Positions 19,237 through 29,435 of a stretch of 64,000 bases of DNA are shown piece by piece (position 1 is the first letter of the stretch; every line of letters begins with the position of its first letter). The stretch is taken from NCBI RefSeq assembly GCF_003344045.1, contig NZ_QFWX01000001.1, positions 186,001-250,000 of the forward strand. The letters are read 5' to 3'. Source of the stretch: Marinobacter vulgaris. Its GTDB lineage: Bacteria; Pseudomonadota; Gammaproteobacteria; Pseudomonadales; Oleiphilaceae. The notes under the pieces were generated by a model. It ran no database searches. It was given only the letters and a program-made list of their open reading frames with translations, and had not been told where the DNA came from. The position numbers and the translations under genes are program-made.

Positions 19237-20277
19237 CCGGGCCAGGGCTTTTTGCCGGCTTTGAGGTGACTGCGCGGACAGGCGCTCCACCGCCGCGTAG
19301 AAGGCCCTGAAATCGCCATCGTGCTCGCGGAGCAGTTGCCGGAAGGCGGGTACGTGCTGATTGTACTGACTGAACAGGGCCAGGTGGGCATTGTTCAGCG
19401 CCGTCGGATTCTCGCCCAAGGGGCCGGTCTGGTCCCAGTCTGCTGACAGCGTCTGATAATCGTCCCCAAGTGTCTCGAATATCCGCGACTTTTTCTGCCT
19501 GAGCTCGGCCCTGGGCAGCGTCTCCCGTTGCTTGTAGAGTGCCTCCAGTCGAGCGGAGGTGGCCTCAACCAGGCTGAGGGTCTGGTTACGCTGGCGCAGA
19601 CGCACCAGCGCGTCGCGGAAACCTTCCTGATCATCCCGCTCGTTCAGCCACAGCCGCAGCCCCTCGAGTTCCACTGCAGTGGCGAAGCTCTCGTTAAAGG
19701 CCGTGTCGTCGCTGATGTAAACCACACGGTGTGCCAGCTCGTGGAACATCAGCGCCACCATACGATCGTCCGCAAGATCGGTAAAACCGGTGTGGAGCGG
19801 GTCGTCGAACCAGCCAAGGGTAGAGTAGGCGGTGACACCACCGATAAACGTATCATAGCCCCGGGCGCTGAATGTCTGTTGCTCCCTTTTTGCCTGCTCA
19901 AGCTGGTAATACCCTCGGTAGGCCTGGCAGCCAACGACGGGGTAGCACCAGCGATGGGGCTGGAGCGAGAATTCCGGCGCTGCAACCAGGTTGACCACCA
20001 CCCAGGGCCGGCCAAGCTCGGCGTAGCCGGAAAAGGCATCGCCCACGGGCAGCGCAAGTTGGTCTGCGGCAAATTCACGGGCGTTGTTTGCGACATTGAG
20101 TTTGTGTTGCAGGGCCTCCGGAGTTGAAGGCGCGTTGAGCAACTGCACCACCGGCTGCGTGGACATCATCAGTGACAGATGACCACTGACCGCCTGGCTG
20201 TAATAGTCCAGGGTTGTGCATCCGGAAAGTGTCGTTATAAGTAGCATAACGAGATATATCTGACTAAGCTGTGTCAT
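19207..20277 (-). CDS. Putative aminopeptidase lipoprotein (PF10023 type)
   Basis: This 356-residue predicted lipoprotein has a hydrophobic leader ending in the lipobox LSGC (Cys20). The zinc-protease motif HELAH is at residues 179-183, with a downstream ESFAT glutamate as the likely third ligand. The family is annotated as a predicted aminopeptidase on the basis of this motif, and I know of no firm biochemical role. It would sit at the periplasmic face of a membrane. It is convergent with argA (30-bp overlap) and divergent from the PilZ-GGDEF-EAL gene. Confidence 0.85.
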   Translation of the reverse strand: MTQLSQIYLVMLLITTLSGCTTLDYYSQAVSGHLSLMMSTQPVVQLLNAPSTPEALQHKLNVANNAREFAADQLALPVGDAFSGYAELGRPWVVVNLVAAPEFSLQPHRWCYPVVGCQAYRGYYQLEQAKREQQTFSARGYDTFIGGVTAYSTLGWFDDPLHTGFTDLADDRMVALMFHELAHRVVYISDDTAFNESFATAVELEGLRLWLNERDDQEGFRDALVRLRQRNQTLSLVEATSARLEALYKQRETLPRAELRQKKSRIFETLGDDYQTLSADWDQTGPLGENPTALNNAHLALFSQYNQHVPAFRQLLREHDGDFRAFYAAVERLSAQSPQSRQKALARLGQHFHENL

Positions 20278-20401
20278 GGTTCAGGCTGTGATTTGTGGCT
20301 GGCTGGCAAGCGGGCCAGAGAGTATATTACAGCCATGTTCCCCCAAGTAGCAGGTAGCTGTCGCTGCCTTTCAGGGATACCGGCCAGATATCAGGTAGTT
20401 C

Positions 20402-23400
20402 ATGGATCCGAAAGAACGTCGTTCGAGCCCCCGCCAACCCATCAAACTCGCTGCCCAGCTGGATGGCGGCAGCGGAGAAAATCTGCCCTGTCAGATTGCA
20501 GACTTCTGCGCCGAGGGCCTGTTCGTGCGTTACTCCGGGGAAACCTCAAGAAAGCTGGATCAGGTACTCGCCCGCGACACACCGGAACTGGTGGTCCGTT
20601 TTCGCAGCCCTGATGGCCGCAAACGTCACGAATTGCATGTAAGCGTCATGCGCCGGATCGATGGCGCCATGGGCGTTGCCTTTACCCGTTCCAATCCGGA
20701 AGCTGTCAACGCCATGCTGGAGCAGTGTGGTGCCAATCGTAATCAGGGGCGGGCCTCACTGCGCGCACCCAGTGACAAGGTCCAGTTTGTTCTGCACCAG
20801 TCGGCGAAAGCCGTTGTCCAGTATATCGAACCGCTGATGGAGGCGTGTTTCGTGCAGATGGTTACCGCTTTGCGTGAGGCAGCGCAAAAAGCGGGCAATG
20901 ATCAGCAGGCAAACGAATTCATGGATGCCGCCGGCCAGCTCCAGGCCCGCCAACGGGCTGTCTGGCAACAGATGGCACGGAGTCTGGAGTTGCCCCTGAA
21001 GCCGGCGCCCAGGGGAGCTCCCGGTGCGGAGCTGTCGGTGGTGGACAAGGGCGAATTTGAAGACTGGCTGACGATCCGCGTGATGGTGACAAAGGCCGAT
21101 ACCCAGTATCGGGGTGATCTTCTCCAGCTGAAACTGCGTCTCGACAAACTGGGCATTGCCAATTCCACGGGGCACCACAACCCGCTGGGCCCGTCGCTGA
21201 TTTGCGAGTCCTTCCATTCCGGGTTGAGTCTGCTCAAGGCTGAGCGGGAGGTGGAGAAGGTTTGCCTCAAGGTGTTCGAAAAATCGGTACTGATGAACCT
21301 TGGCCCCCTTTACCGGGAGTTGAACAATATTCTGGTGCGCCACGGCGTGTTACCGGACCTGGATCTGAGCAAGTATCTGAGCGAATACTCACCTGCGGCA
21401 GCCGTTGAAGCCGATAAAAAATCGCCGGTGATGAAGGGGCCGCTGAAGCAGGCTCAACAAGAGTCAGCTGCGCCCGTCAGCGAGTCTCCGCCTGCGGAGC
21501 GCAACATTCCCCGTGCCCCTGGCCGGAAATCCTCGTCTGAATTTCGCAGTTATGCCGCGGCAGCCCAGACAGCCTTTGCAACCGTGAAAAATCTGCTTGG
21601 CACCCTGACGGCCAGCCGCCTGGCCCGTGGCGATATGGAACCGGTGGAATTCTCGCCCGGGGCAAGGGAACTTTCCGCGGGTGAATTGCAAAGGCAGCTG
21701 CAGGAGCTTCAGTTGCAGGCTGCAACCGCCGGCCCGGAGCAGCCGTCCCTCCGTGAACGTGTAGTGGAGCGAGTCAGGGAGAGTGGCGAACATGCTCTCG
21801 GAAAGGAGGAGCAAAGCACCCTCGATGTGGTAGACCGTTTTTTCAGCAGTGTCGTGGAAAGCCCTAAACTCAGTGAATATGCCCAGTCACGGATGCGCCA
21901 GCTGGAAGTGCCGGTGCTGAAAGTGGTCATGCGGGACCCGGAGTTTTTTGACGATCAGGCCAGCCCGGTACGCGGCGTCATGAACCGGCTGGCCCAGCTG
22001 GGCGTGAAGGGTGGCCGCATCAACCCGGTGGTACAGCGACGGATCGACGAACTGGTTCAGCGCATCGCCACCGATTTCGAGCAGGACACCGGTGTGTTCG
22101 AGAGCGCGGTCCAGGAGCTGGATGGCCTGATTGACCGCCAGAATCTTGTCTACCGGCGTAACGTCGAGCGGGTAACAGCCGCCGCCGAGGGCGCCCAGAA
22201 GGTGTCCGAATCGAAGGCGGCGGTTGCTGCCGTGCTTGAACAGAAACTGGCGGGCAGGAAGGTGCCCAGGGCGGTGGTCAGCCTGCTGGACGGGGGCTGG
22301 CGCGACCTGTTGTCGCTGACCTGGATTCGCCAGGGCCAGGACAGCCCGCTGTGGCAGGACTACCTGTCGGTCATTGATTCGCTGATGACCTTTGCAGACG
22401 ACCCCGAAAACACCATCAACCTGCCGGAATTACTGCGGGTCATACAGGATGGTCTCGCCTCCATATCCAGTAATCATATGCCGTCATCCCAGATTCGCGA
22501 CGAGCTCAAGCAGTTCCTTGTGCGCCGCCCTGAAAGCTCCCCTGAGATGGTGGAAATTCCCCGGGCGAAGAGCGAAGACGACGACAAGCAGACCCTTTCC
22601 GAGCGTGACCAGCGTAGCCTCCAGCGCTGGATCAACCGCGTGCAGCAGCTGCGAACCGGTGACTGGCTCAGGGATCAGGAAAAACCGGACGAACCGCAGT
22701 TTATTCGCCTGGTCTGGATAGCCCGGGGTTTCAGCCGCTTTGTATTCGTGAACCATCAGGGCATGCGGGTTGTGGAGCTGGATCTGGAATCCCTGGCCCA
22801 GCAGATGCGTAAGGGTATTATCGTGCCGGACGCTCAGTACGAGCGGCCCCTGGTGGACGAGAGCATCGACCGTATGGTGCGCAAGGTCTACGACCAGCTG
22901 TCCTGGGCTTCCACCCACGATGAGCTGACCGGTTTGCTGGGTCGTCGTGAGTTTGAGCGCATGTTGGAGCAGCAACTGGCCCGGCATGAGGATGAGCGTG
23001 CACTGGTGCGTCTGGACCTGCGCCAGTTCCGCCTGCTCAATGATACCGCCGGCTACCAGGCCGGGGATCAGGCTCTGCGCATGGTAGCGGATGTGCTTCG
23101 TAGTCACGTGGGGGATGGCATGCCACTGGCGCGGCTTTCCGGCAATGAGTTTGCGCTGATGCTGCCGGCGGAAAATGCCATGGAAGCTTCCCGAGGAATC
23201 GTCTCAGCCATTGAGGCCATGGAGTTCCGCTTTGAAAGCGGCAGTTATCACCTCTCGGCCAGCGCCGGGCTGGCACAGGAAATGCCCGCTCTGGCCAATT
23301 CCGAGCGTTGGCTGAAGGCGGCGGAGCAGGCCATGAAGGCGGCCAAACAACGGGGCCATGGCAAGGTGATGGAGTATTCCCTGGACGCTCAGGATCATGC

Positions 23401-24163
23401 CCGGCAGGAGCAGATTGCCGCCAAGGTGGCCAACCTGGGGGATCTCAATGAAGAGCGGATGTTGCTACGATGCCAGAAGGTTATCCCGCTTCACCCCCAC
23501 ACCACCATGACGCCGCAGTACGAAATTCTGATCAGCATGTACGATGACGACGGTAACCTGATTACCGGCAAGGATTTCGTCCGAATGGCTGAGCGCTACG
23601 ACCGCATGCAGGCAGTCGATCGCTGGGTGGTGGGGCAGATGCTTGACTGGCTGCGTGACAGGGCGCCCGCGCCGGAGCATATGGGCGGTATCTGTATTAA
23701 CCTGTCCGGGCATTCGCTGAACGACCAGTCGTTGATGGAATTCATTTATGACAAGCTGAGCCAGAAAGACGCTCCCATTGAAAGACTCTGGTTCGAAATC
23801 ACCGAGGCCGCGGCCATCAACGACCTTCAGGGTATTTCCGAGTTTATCGAGGAAATGAAGGAACTTGGATGCCGGTTCTGCCTGGGTGATTTCGGCAGCG
23901 GGCCGACGTCGTTCCAGTTCATGCGCAGCCTCCCTGTGGACTTCATCAAGCTGGACAGCGCCTTCACCAGCCAGCTGGAGACCAGTGAAACGGACCGTGC
24001 CATGGTGAAGTCGATGGTGGACATGGCCCACTACATGAAACGGGAAGTCATTGCCTCACAGGTTGAAACCCGCGGCGTTCTTGACAGGTTGAGCAGCCTG
24101 GGTGTGGACTATGCTCAGGGTTTCGTTATCGAAAAGCCGCGGCTACTCAACAGCCTGGACTGA
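20402..24163 (+). CDS. PilZ-DUF1631-GGDEF-EAL protein with degenerate catalytic sites
   Basis: This is a 1253-residue cytosolic multi-domain protein. The N-terminus (about 1-105) looks like PilZ: an RRSSPRQP arginine cluster, then DFCAEG in place of DxSxxG. A large helical DUF1631 region follows (about 120-800). The GGDEF domain (about 835-990) reads SGNEF (913-917), so cyclase activity is doubtful. The EAL domain (about 1010-1250) has EIL for EAL (1041-1043), GDFGSG for DDFGTG (1162-1167) and IASQVE for xAEGVE, so phosphodiesterase activity is unlikely. It probably senses c-di-GMP or acts as a CsrD-like adaptor. No membrane segment is visible. Confidence 0.88.
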   Translation: MDPKERRSSPRQPIKLAAQLDGGSGENLPCQIADFCAEGLFVRYSGETSRKLDQVLARDTPELVVRFRSPDGRKRHELHVSVMRRIDGAMGVAFTRSNPEAVNAMLEQCGANRNQGRASLRAPSDKVQFVLHQSAKAVVQYIEPLMEACFVQMVTALREAAQKAGNDQQANEFMDAAGQLQARQRAVWQQMARSLELPLKPAPRGAPGAELSVVDKGEFEDWLTIRVMVTKADTQYRGDLLQLKLRLDKLGIANSTGHHNPLGPSLICESFHSGLSLLKAEREVEKVCLKVFEKSVLMNLGPLYRELNNILVRHGVLPDLDLSKYLSEYSPAAAVEADKKSPVMKGPLKQAQQESAAPVSESPPAERNIPRAPGRKSSSEFRSYAAAAQTAFATVKNLLGTLTASRLARGDMEPVEFSPGARELSAGELQRQLQELQLQAATAGPEQPSLRERVVERVRESGEHALGKEEQSTLDVVDRFFSSVVESPKLSEYAQSRMRQLEVPVLKVVMRDPEFFDDQASPVRGVMNRLAQLGVKGGRINPVVQRRIDELVQRIATDFEQDTGVFESAVQELDGLIDRQNLVYRRNVERVTAAAEGAQKVSESKAAVAAVLEQKLAGRKVPRAVVSLLDGGWRDLLSLTWIRQGQDSPLWQDYLSVIDSLMTFADDPENTINLPELLRVIQDGLASISSNHMPSSQIRDELKQFLVRRPESSPEMVEIPRAKSEDDDKQTLSERDQRSLQRWINRVQQLRTGDWLRDQEKPDEPQFIRLVWIARGFSRFVFVNHQGMRVVELDLESLAQQMRKGIIVPDAQYERPLVDESIDRMVRKVYDQLSWASTHDELTGLLGRREFERMLEQQLARHEDERALVRLDLRQFRLLNDTAGYQAGDQALRMVADVLRSHVGDGMPLARLSGNEFALMLPAENAMEASRGIVSAIEAMEFRFESGSYHLSASAGLAQEMPALANSERWLKAAEQAMKAAKQRGHGKVMEYSLDAQDHARQEQIAAKVANLGDLNEERMLLRCQKVIPLHPHTTMTPQYEILISMYDDDGNLITGKDFVRMAERYDRMQAVDRWVVGQMLDWLRDRAPAPEHMGGICINLSGHSLNDQSLMEFIYDKLSQKDAPIERLWFEITEAAAINDLQGISEFIEEMKELGCRFCLGDFGSGPTSFQFMRSLPVDFIKLDSAFTSQLETSETDRAMVKSMVDMAHYMKREVIASQVETRGVLDRLSSLGVDYAQGFVIEKPRLLNSLD

Positions 24164-24181
24164 CCTGCCGGACCATCTGCC

Positions 24182-25048
24182 ATGTCAAAGCGCCACCCGA
24201 TCATCGCGGTTACCGGTTCATCTGGGGCCGGAACCACCACCACCGGCGAGATATTCAGCCGTCTCTTCGCGGGTGAAGGGTTCCGGGCGGCCATGGTCAG
24301 TGGTGACAGTTTTCACCGGTACAATCGTGAGCAGATGGCACGTCTTGCCGCCAAGGGCCAGTTTGGTGAACGCAATCACTTTGCGCTGACGGCGAACCAC
24401 ATCGATAGACTGGAGGCCCTGTTTTACGATTATGGCCATACCGGCAGCGGCCAGTTTCGCCAGTACGTTCACGACGAGGAAAGGCAGCTGATCGAGGCTG
24501 GTTACAAGCCCGGCACCTTCACCCCCTGGGGCCCTCTGGCCCCGGATACTGACCTGCTATTCTATGAAGGTCTGCACGGTGGGGTGGTCAGCGAAGCCTA
24601 CAACATTGCCCAGTACGTGGATTTACTGGTGGGGGTGGTGCCAATCGTCAATCTTGAGTGGATCCAGAAAATCCATCGCGACACCAACAAGCGTGGCTAT
24701 CCACAGGAGGCGGTGGTGCAGACCATCGTCAATCGCATGGACGATTACGTGCACGATATCGTCCCCCAGTTCGCCCACACCCACATCAACTTCCAGCGCA
24801 TTCCCCTGGTGGATACCTCCAATCCCTTCGTGGTGCGCGAGGTGCCCACGGAAGACGAGAGCCTGGTCGTGATTCATTTCCGTGATCCCTCGGATGTGGA
24901 CCTGCCTTACCTGCTGCAGATGATTGGCGGCAGCAGCCTGTCGCGCCACGACACCATCGTCATTCCCGGCACCAAGCTGTCACTGGCGATGGATCTTATA
25001 ATGCGGCCACTGGTGTCCGAGCTGATGGCCCACAAACCCTTTGCCTGA
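24182..25048 (+). CDS. Phosphoribulokinase family protein (PrkB-like)
   Basis: This is a 288-residue kinase of the proteobacterial PRK family. The P-loop GSSGAGTTT is at residues 12-20, followed by SGDSFHRYNRE (substrate and catalytic Asp region), FYEGLHGG, and WIQKIHRDTNKRGY. No Rubisco or other Calvin gene is present in this window, and the type resembles E. coli PrkB, whose physiological substrate is unclear. It starts 19 bp after the PilZ-GGDEF-EAL gene and may be cotranscribed with it. The family is certain; the role is not. Confidence 0.88.
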   Translation: MSKRHPIIAVTGSSGAGTTTTGEIFSRLFAGEGFRAAMVSGDSFHRYNREQMARLAAKGQFGERNHFALTANHIDRLEALFYDYGHTGSGQFRQYVHDEERQLIEAGYKPGTFTPWGPLAPDTDLLFYEGLHGGVVSEAYNIAQYVDLLVGVVPIVNLEWIQKIHRDTNKRGYPQEAVVQTIVNRMDDYVHDIVPQFAHTHINFQRIPLVDTSNPFVVREVPTEDESLVVIHFRDPSDVDLPYLLQMIGGSSLSRHDTIVIPGTKLSLAMDLIMRPLVSELMAHKPFA

Positions 25049-25056
25049 ACGCCGGG

Positions 25057-25914
25057 TCAGGCGGTCAGGCTTCCGTCGCGGTAGTCCCGCAGGGTCTGCT
25101 CGATCTCTTCGCGGGTATTCATGACGAACGGACCATACTGCACCACCGGTTCGCCAATAGGCTTGCCGGCGATCAGCAGCAGGCGCGCGCCGTTTTCACC
25201 GGCGCCGATACGGATGCTGTCTCCCGATGCCAGTACGCTGGCGGCTGCGGCCTGAAGAACCTGCGTGCCGTCGTCGGAAACCAGTGAAGCTTGGCCGGCG
25301 TAAAGGTACAGCAGGCCAGCCAGCTCCGGGTCCACCGGTAGCAGCGTTTCTTTCCCCGGCTCCAGATGAATGTCCGCGTACAGAGGTCTGGTGCTGCCGC
25401 CGCTGACGGCACCGATATGTTCCTGTCCCTCAAGGGTGACGGTACCGGCAATCAGTTTGACCAGGCCGCCGTCGACGGAAATGGCAGGGATGTCGTCCGG
25501 CTGGATGTCACGGTAACCTGCCGGCTTCATCTTTTCCGCAGCGGGCAGATTCAGCCAGAGCTGGAAGCCGCGCATCTGTCCGTCTTCCTGCTGGGGCATT
25601 TCCGAGTGGACAATACCGCGTCCGGCGGTCATCCACTGGACACCGCCGTTTTTCAGATTGCCACGGTTACCCAGGTGGTCCTCGTGGAGCATGTGGCCCT
25701 CGATCATATAGGTGACTGTCTCAAACCCGCGATGGGGATGTGACGGGAACCCGGCAATGTAGTCCCGGGGCTGGTCGGACCCGAATTCGTCCAGCATCAG
25801 GAACGGATCGAGGCGCACAGTCTGGTGCTGGCCGAGAGAACGCTTGATGCGGACGCCGGCACCATCGGACGTTTCGAGTGCGGGAATGATCTGTTTTATG
25901 GATCGCAGGGGCAT
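25057..25914 (-). CDS. Pirin family protein
   Basis: This is a 285-residue bicupin of the pirin family. The N-terminal cupin carries the metal ligands in FPSHPHRGFETVTYMIEG and the later HSEMP, as in iron-binding pirins. Some bacterial pirins act as quercetinases or redox-linked regulators; nothing here chooses between these. It is convergent with the PRK gene (8-bp gap) and transcribed away from speD. Confidence 0.93.
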   Translation of the reverse strand: MPLRSIKQIIPALETSDGAGVRIKRSLGQHQTVRLDPFLMLDEFGSDQPRDYIAGFPSHPHRGFETVTYMIEGHMLHEDHLGNRGNLKNGGVQWMTAGRGIVHSEMPQQEDGQMRGFQLWLNLPAAEKMKPAGYRDIQPDDIPAISVDGGLVKLIAGTVTLEGQEHIGAVSGGSTRPLYADIHLEPGKETLLPVDPELAGLLYLYAGQASLVSDDGTQVLQAAAASVLASGDSIRIGAGENGARLLLIAGKPIGEPVVQYGPFVMNTREEIEQTLRDYRDGSLTA

Positions 25915-26015
25915 GGCGTATTCCTCCTCATGGGCTATGAGGTCTATTAGACGCTCTGCAAGCCGGGGGAATAAACCGGAGAATTCTGGAAGGAGGCATC
26001 AAAAAAACTGAAGGT

Positions 26016-26038
26016 CCGGTGATGGCAAGCATCACCGG
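26016..26038 (-). terminator. Hairpin after speD
   Basis: CCGGTGATG pairs with CATCACCGG across five bases, 12 bp past the speD stop. On the minus strand a run of seven T (positions 26001-26007) follows after eight bases, so an intrinsic terminator is likely. Confidence 0.6.
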
Positions 26039-26050
26039 TACCGGGCGCAA

Positions 26051-26842
26051 TTACTCCACGTTACGGGAGTAGAAAATTTCCAGCATTTCCCGCCTCAGGC
26101 GGTCCTCGATGGACTGCGCTTCTTGTGGGTCCAGGTCGCTGGCATTGACCCCGAACACATAATTATCCAGTTCGAAGTTCTTGAGCATCATTTTGGTGTG
26201 AAACAGGTTCTCCTGGTACACGTTGACGTCAATCATCTGGTAGGCGTTCTGGGTATCCTCGGTCAGATAGTTCTGGATCGAGTTGATGTCGTGGTCAATG
26301 TAGTGCTTGGTGCCGTCCACATCACGGGTGAATCCCCGCACCCGGTAATCGACAGTGACCACGTCGGAGTCAAAGCTGTGGATCAGGTAGTTGAGGACCT
26401 TCAACGGTGAGATCAGGCCACAGGTGGATACGTCGATGTCGGCGCGGAAAGTGCTCACGCCATCGTGGGGGTGGCTCTCCGGGTAGGTGTGTACCGTGAC
26501 GTGGCTCTTGTCCAGGTGCGCCACGATGGCATCTGGAAGCGGGCCCGGGGACTCCTCGTTGTCCGCCTCACCATCACTGAGCTCGTGCTCCGCAATCAGC
26601 ATGGTGACAGAGGCCCCGTGAGGCTCGTAGTCCTGGCGTGCAATATTGAGCACGTTGGCGCCAATAATCTTGACCACATCGGTAAGGATCTGGGTCAGAC
26701 GCTCGGCGTTGTACATCTCGTCGATATAATCAATATAGGCTTTACGCTGTTCTTCGGTCTGCGCATAACAGATGTCGTAGATGTTGAAGCTCAACGATTT
26801 GGTCAGGTTATTGAAACCATGCAGTTGTAGTTTGGTTTCCAT
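26051..26842 (-). CDS. speD: S-adenosylmethionine decarboxylase proenzyme (E. coli type)
   Basis: SpeD decarboxylates S-adenosylmethionine to give the aminopropyl donor for spermidine. The 263-residue proenzyme cleaves itself between Lys112 and Ser113 ([16 protein letters not shown]), and the serine becomes the pyruvoyl cofactor. The start is ATG 26842 with GGGGAGG six bases before it; the frame continues upstream to 26983 but without family similarity. No speE is nearby, so spermidine synthase must be elsewhere or a different aminopropyl acceptor is used. The 201-bp upstream gap holds an imperfect inverted repeat near 26970 that may be regulatory. Confidence 0.95.
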   Translation of the reverse strand: METKLQLHGFNNLTKSLSFNIYDICYAQTEEQRKAYIDYIDEMYNAERLTQILTDVVKIIGANVLNIARQDYEPHGASVTMLIAEHELSDGEADNEESPGPLPDAIVAHLDKSHVTVHTYPESHPHDGVSTFRADIDVSTCGLISPLKVLNYLIHSFDSDVVTVDYRVRGFTRDVDGTKHYIDHDINSIQNYLTEDTQNAYQMIDVNVYQENLFHTKMMLKNFELDNYVFGVNASDLDPQEAQSIEDRLRREMLEIFYSRNVE

Positions 26843-27043
26843 GTTCAGCCTCCCCAAAGTGTCTGGAGATGAATGTCGGTGGTCATGCAGCCTGTTCCAT
26901 GCATGCCACCAAGGCCGCCACCGATAACTGACCGGGATGTTTACCTTTTGCGCAGACCGGCGGAGAGGGTGCGTATTATGCACACCGACCCTGGATTTGG
27001 GTAGAGTTCAACGCAACATTGTAGCATCCGCATAGGCCCCGGT

Positions 27044-27466
27044 TCAGGACACCTCGCGGATCTCATGGCTGTGGGTGATTGCCACCCCGGCCTTTTCCAG
27101 CATGATGGACGCGGAGCAGTATTTTTCCGCCGACAGGCTGACGGCCCTTTTCACCTGATTTTCCTTCAGATTGCGCCCGGTGACCACGAAATGCAGGTGG
27201 ATGCGGGTAAACACCGCCGGCACCGCATCCGCCCGTTCCGCTTCCAGCTCGGCATGGCAGGCGGTCACGTCCTGGCGGCTTTTCTGCAGGATGCTCATGA
27301 CATCAAAGGACGAACAACCGCCCAGGCCCATCAGCATCATTTCCATGGGGCGTGGTCCAAGGTCCTTGCCGCCGTGGTCCGGCGGACCGTCCATCTGAAT
27401 GTCGTGGCCGCTGCCACTGGTTGCCCTGAAGCTGGCGTCGCCGGTCCAGTCAATGGTTGCTTTCAT
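27044..27466 (-). CDS. OsmC family protein (YhfA-like)
   Basis: This 140-residue small cytosolic protein belongs to the OsmC/Ohr superfamily, whose members reduce organic hydroperoxides with a cysteine pair. One cysteine lies in LGGCSSFDVM and the second in EKYCSASIML, both at family positions. The sequence is closer to the YhfA branch than to Ohr, so peroxidase activity is unproven. I use ATG 27466; the open frame reaches 27580 without conserved sequence. It is divergent from vfr, as osmC-like genes and crp/vfr often are. Confidence 0.88.
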   Translation of the reverse strand: MKATIDWTGDASFRATSGSGHDIQMDGPPDHGGKDLGPRPMEMMLMGLGGCSSFDVMSILQKSRQDVTACHAELEAERADAVPAVFTRIHLHFVVTGRNLKENQVKRAVSLSAEKYCSASIMLEKAGVAITHSHEIREVS

Positions 27467-27703
27467 CTGTTTTCCTGCTCCGGATGGGGTGTAACGTATA
27501 CTGGGCCCGAATGCTAGCATATACGGCTTTATCCGGCAGCTTCGCAAAAAAGCAGCGCGGCGGAGCTGGTCTATACTCATTCAGGTTGCCGAAACCAGGC
27601 CTTCTTGTTATAAGTTGCGTTCATAATGAATGAACCCGCAGGGAAAGCAGGGTGAATAAAAACATCGGGATCCCGCCAGTTTTAAGGAGGCATGACTCGC
27701 ACT

Positions 27704-28345
27704 ATGGCTACCATCGTCAAGCCGGTTGAGCAGAAAACCAAGCACCTGGACTATTTTCTTTCACAATGTCATCGCCGGCGTTACCCAGCCAAGAGCACCA
27801 TCATTTATGCCGGGGATAAAAGCGATTCCCTGTTTTACATCGTCAAAGGGTCCGTTACCGTTATTATCGAGGATGATGACGGTCGCGAGATGATCATGGC
27901 CTACCTGAACGCCGGGGATTTTTTCGGCGAAATGGGGCTGTTTGACAATATGGACTCCCGCAGTGCCTGGGTAAAGGCCAAGACCGAGTGTGAAGTTGCC
28001 GAAATCAGCTACACCAAGTTCCGGGAAATTGCCCAGGAGGACCCCAGGGTACTCTACTTCATTGGCGAGCAGATGGCCTCGCGGTTACGCCAGACTACAC
28101 GCAAGGTCGGTGATCTGGCGTTTCTGGACGTGACCGGTCGGGTCGCCCGTACCCTGCTGGACCTGTGCAAGGAACCCGATGCCATGACCCATCCGGATGG
28201 CATGCAGATCAAGATCACCCGCCAGGAAATCGGTCGTATCGTGGGCTGCTCCCGCGAGATGGTCGGGCGAGTCCTGAAAACGCTGGAGGATCAGGGCCTG
28301 GTCCGCGTGAAAGGTAAAACCATGGTGGTGTACGGTACCCGCTAG
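27704..28345 (+). CDS. vfr: cAMP-responsive global regulator, CRP/Vfr
   Basis: This 213-residue CRP-family activator is very close to Pseudomonas Vfr as I recall it ([44 protein letters not shown]). It has an N-terminal cyclic-nucleotide-binding roll with the phosphate-binding RSAW, a C-helix, and a C-terminal winged HTH. An ATG at 27692 is only one base from AAGGAGG, so I prefer ATG 27704 (13 bases away); the difference is four residues. The upstream gap of 237 bp contains an 11-bp palindrome TTCATAATGAA at 27620-27630. Confidence 0.95.
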   Translation: MATIVKPVEQKTKHLDYFLSQCHRRRYPAKSTIIYAGDKSDSLFYIVKGSVTVIIEDDDGREMIMAYLNAGDFFGEMGLFDNMDSRSAWVKAKTECEVAEISYTKFREIAQEDPRVLYFIGEQMASRLRQTTRKVGDLAFLDVTGRVARTLLDLCKEPDAMTHPDGMQIKITRQEIGRIVGCSREMVGRVLKTLEDQGLVRVKGKTMVVYGTR

Positions 28346-28355
28346 TCAGGCCGGT

Positions 28356-29435
28356 TTACTCCACGATTGCCACGCTCTTGATCTGCATGCAGACGTCCAT
28401 GCCACAGCCCAGGCCCAGTTGATGGGCCGAGCGGCTGGTAATCCGTGACAGGAAAGACGTCTGGCCCGCCTGCAGTCGCACGGTGGTCATGCCCGGGCGC
28501 TGTTCCGCGGCCATATCCATCACCCGGGCCGGAAGCAGGTTCTGGATGCTCTGGTTATGATTTGCGGCCAGGGCGATGCTCACATCTCTGGCCAGTATCT
28601 GCAGCCTGACCCGGCTCCCTGGTTCGGGCTGACGGTCATCCCTCAGCCACAGGCTGCCCCCATCGAACTCGGCACGGCAGAGATGCCACTGCGGATCCCG
28701 TTCCCGAATGACGGCCGGTACGATCACCGCTGCACCCTCCTCCAGGGCGAACGGCTGGTCAGGGCGGGCCAGTGTCTCCTGGATTCCGCCTTCGGCGACC
28801 ACCCGGCCCTGATCCATCATCACGATGTAATCGGCCAGCCGGGCCACTTCGGCGGCGGAATGGGACACATAGATGATGGGGATATCGAGGGTGTCCCGCA
28901 GGTTTTCCAGGTAGGGCAGAATCTCCCGCTTGCTGGTCTGGTCCAGTGCCGACAGGGGTTCGTCCATCAGCAACAGGCGGGGGCTTGTAAGCAGGGCCCG
29001 GGCGATCGCCACGCGCTGGCGCTCGCCGCCGGACAGCCGCTCTGGTCTGCGGTCCATGAAATGCGAGAGCCCCAGCCAGTCGATAACCTGCGAAGGATGA
29101 ATCCGGCGTTGTGCCATGGGTGTGCGGCGGTAGCCATAATTCAGGTTGCCGTTGACCGACAGATGGGGGAACAGGCTGGTCTCCTGGAATACATAGGCCA
29201 GGGGGCGCTTATGCACGGGCAGGCTGGTGTCATCGTCCTGCCACACATTACCATTCACGGATAGCCGCCCGGTGCACGGCTGCAGGCCGGCAATGCATCG
29301 CAGCAAGGTGGTTTTGCCGCAGCCGGAATGGCCGAACAGGGCGGTAACCCCATCGCCCGGCAATTCCAGGGCCACATCCAGCTGGAAGCGCTCGAAACCG
29401 GTGCTCAGACGGGCATGGATTCCGGGTACTTTCAT
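28356..29435 (-). CDS. modC: Molybdate ABC transporter ATP-binding protein
   Basis: This 359-residue ATPase energises molybdate import. Walker [11 protein letters not shown]-loop region [13 protein letters not shown], signature [15 protein letters not shown] and Walker [13 protein letters not shown] are all intact. A C-terminal TOBE/MOP-like domain (about 290-359) probably binds oxyanion. The start overlaps the end of modB by 4 bp, so the two are translationally coupled. It is convergent with vfr. Confidence 0.96.
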   Translation of the reverse strand: MKVPGIHARLSTGFERFQLDVALELPGDGVTALFGHSGCGKTTLLRCIAGLQPCTGRLSVNGNVWQDDDTSLPVHKRPLAYVFQETSLFPHLSVNGNLNYGYRRTPMAQRRIHPSQVIDWLGLSHFMDRRPERLSGGERQRVAIARALLTSPRLLLMDEPLSALDQTSKREILPYLENLRDTLDIPIIYVSHSAAEVARLADYIVMMDQGRVVAEGGIQETLARPDQPFALEEGAAVIVPAVIRERDPQWHLCRAEFDGGSLWLRDDRQPEPGSRVRLQILARDVSIALAANHNQSIQNLLPARVMDMAAEQRPGMTTVRLQAGQTSFLSRITSRSAHQLGLGCGMDVCMQIKSVAIVE

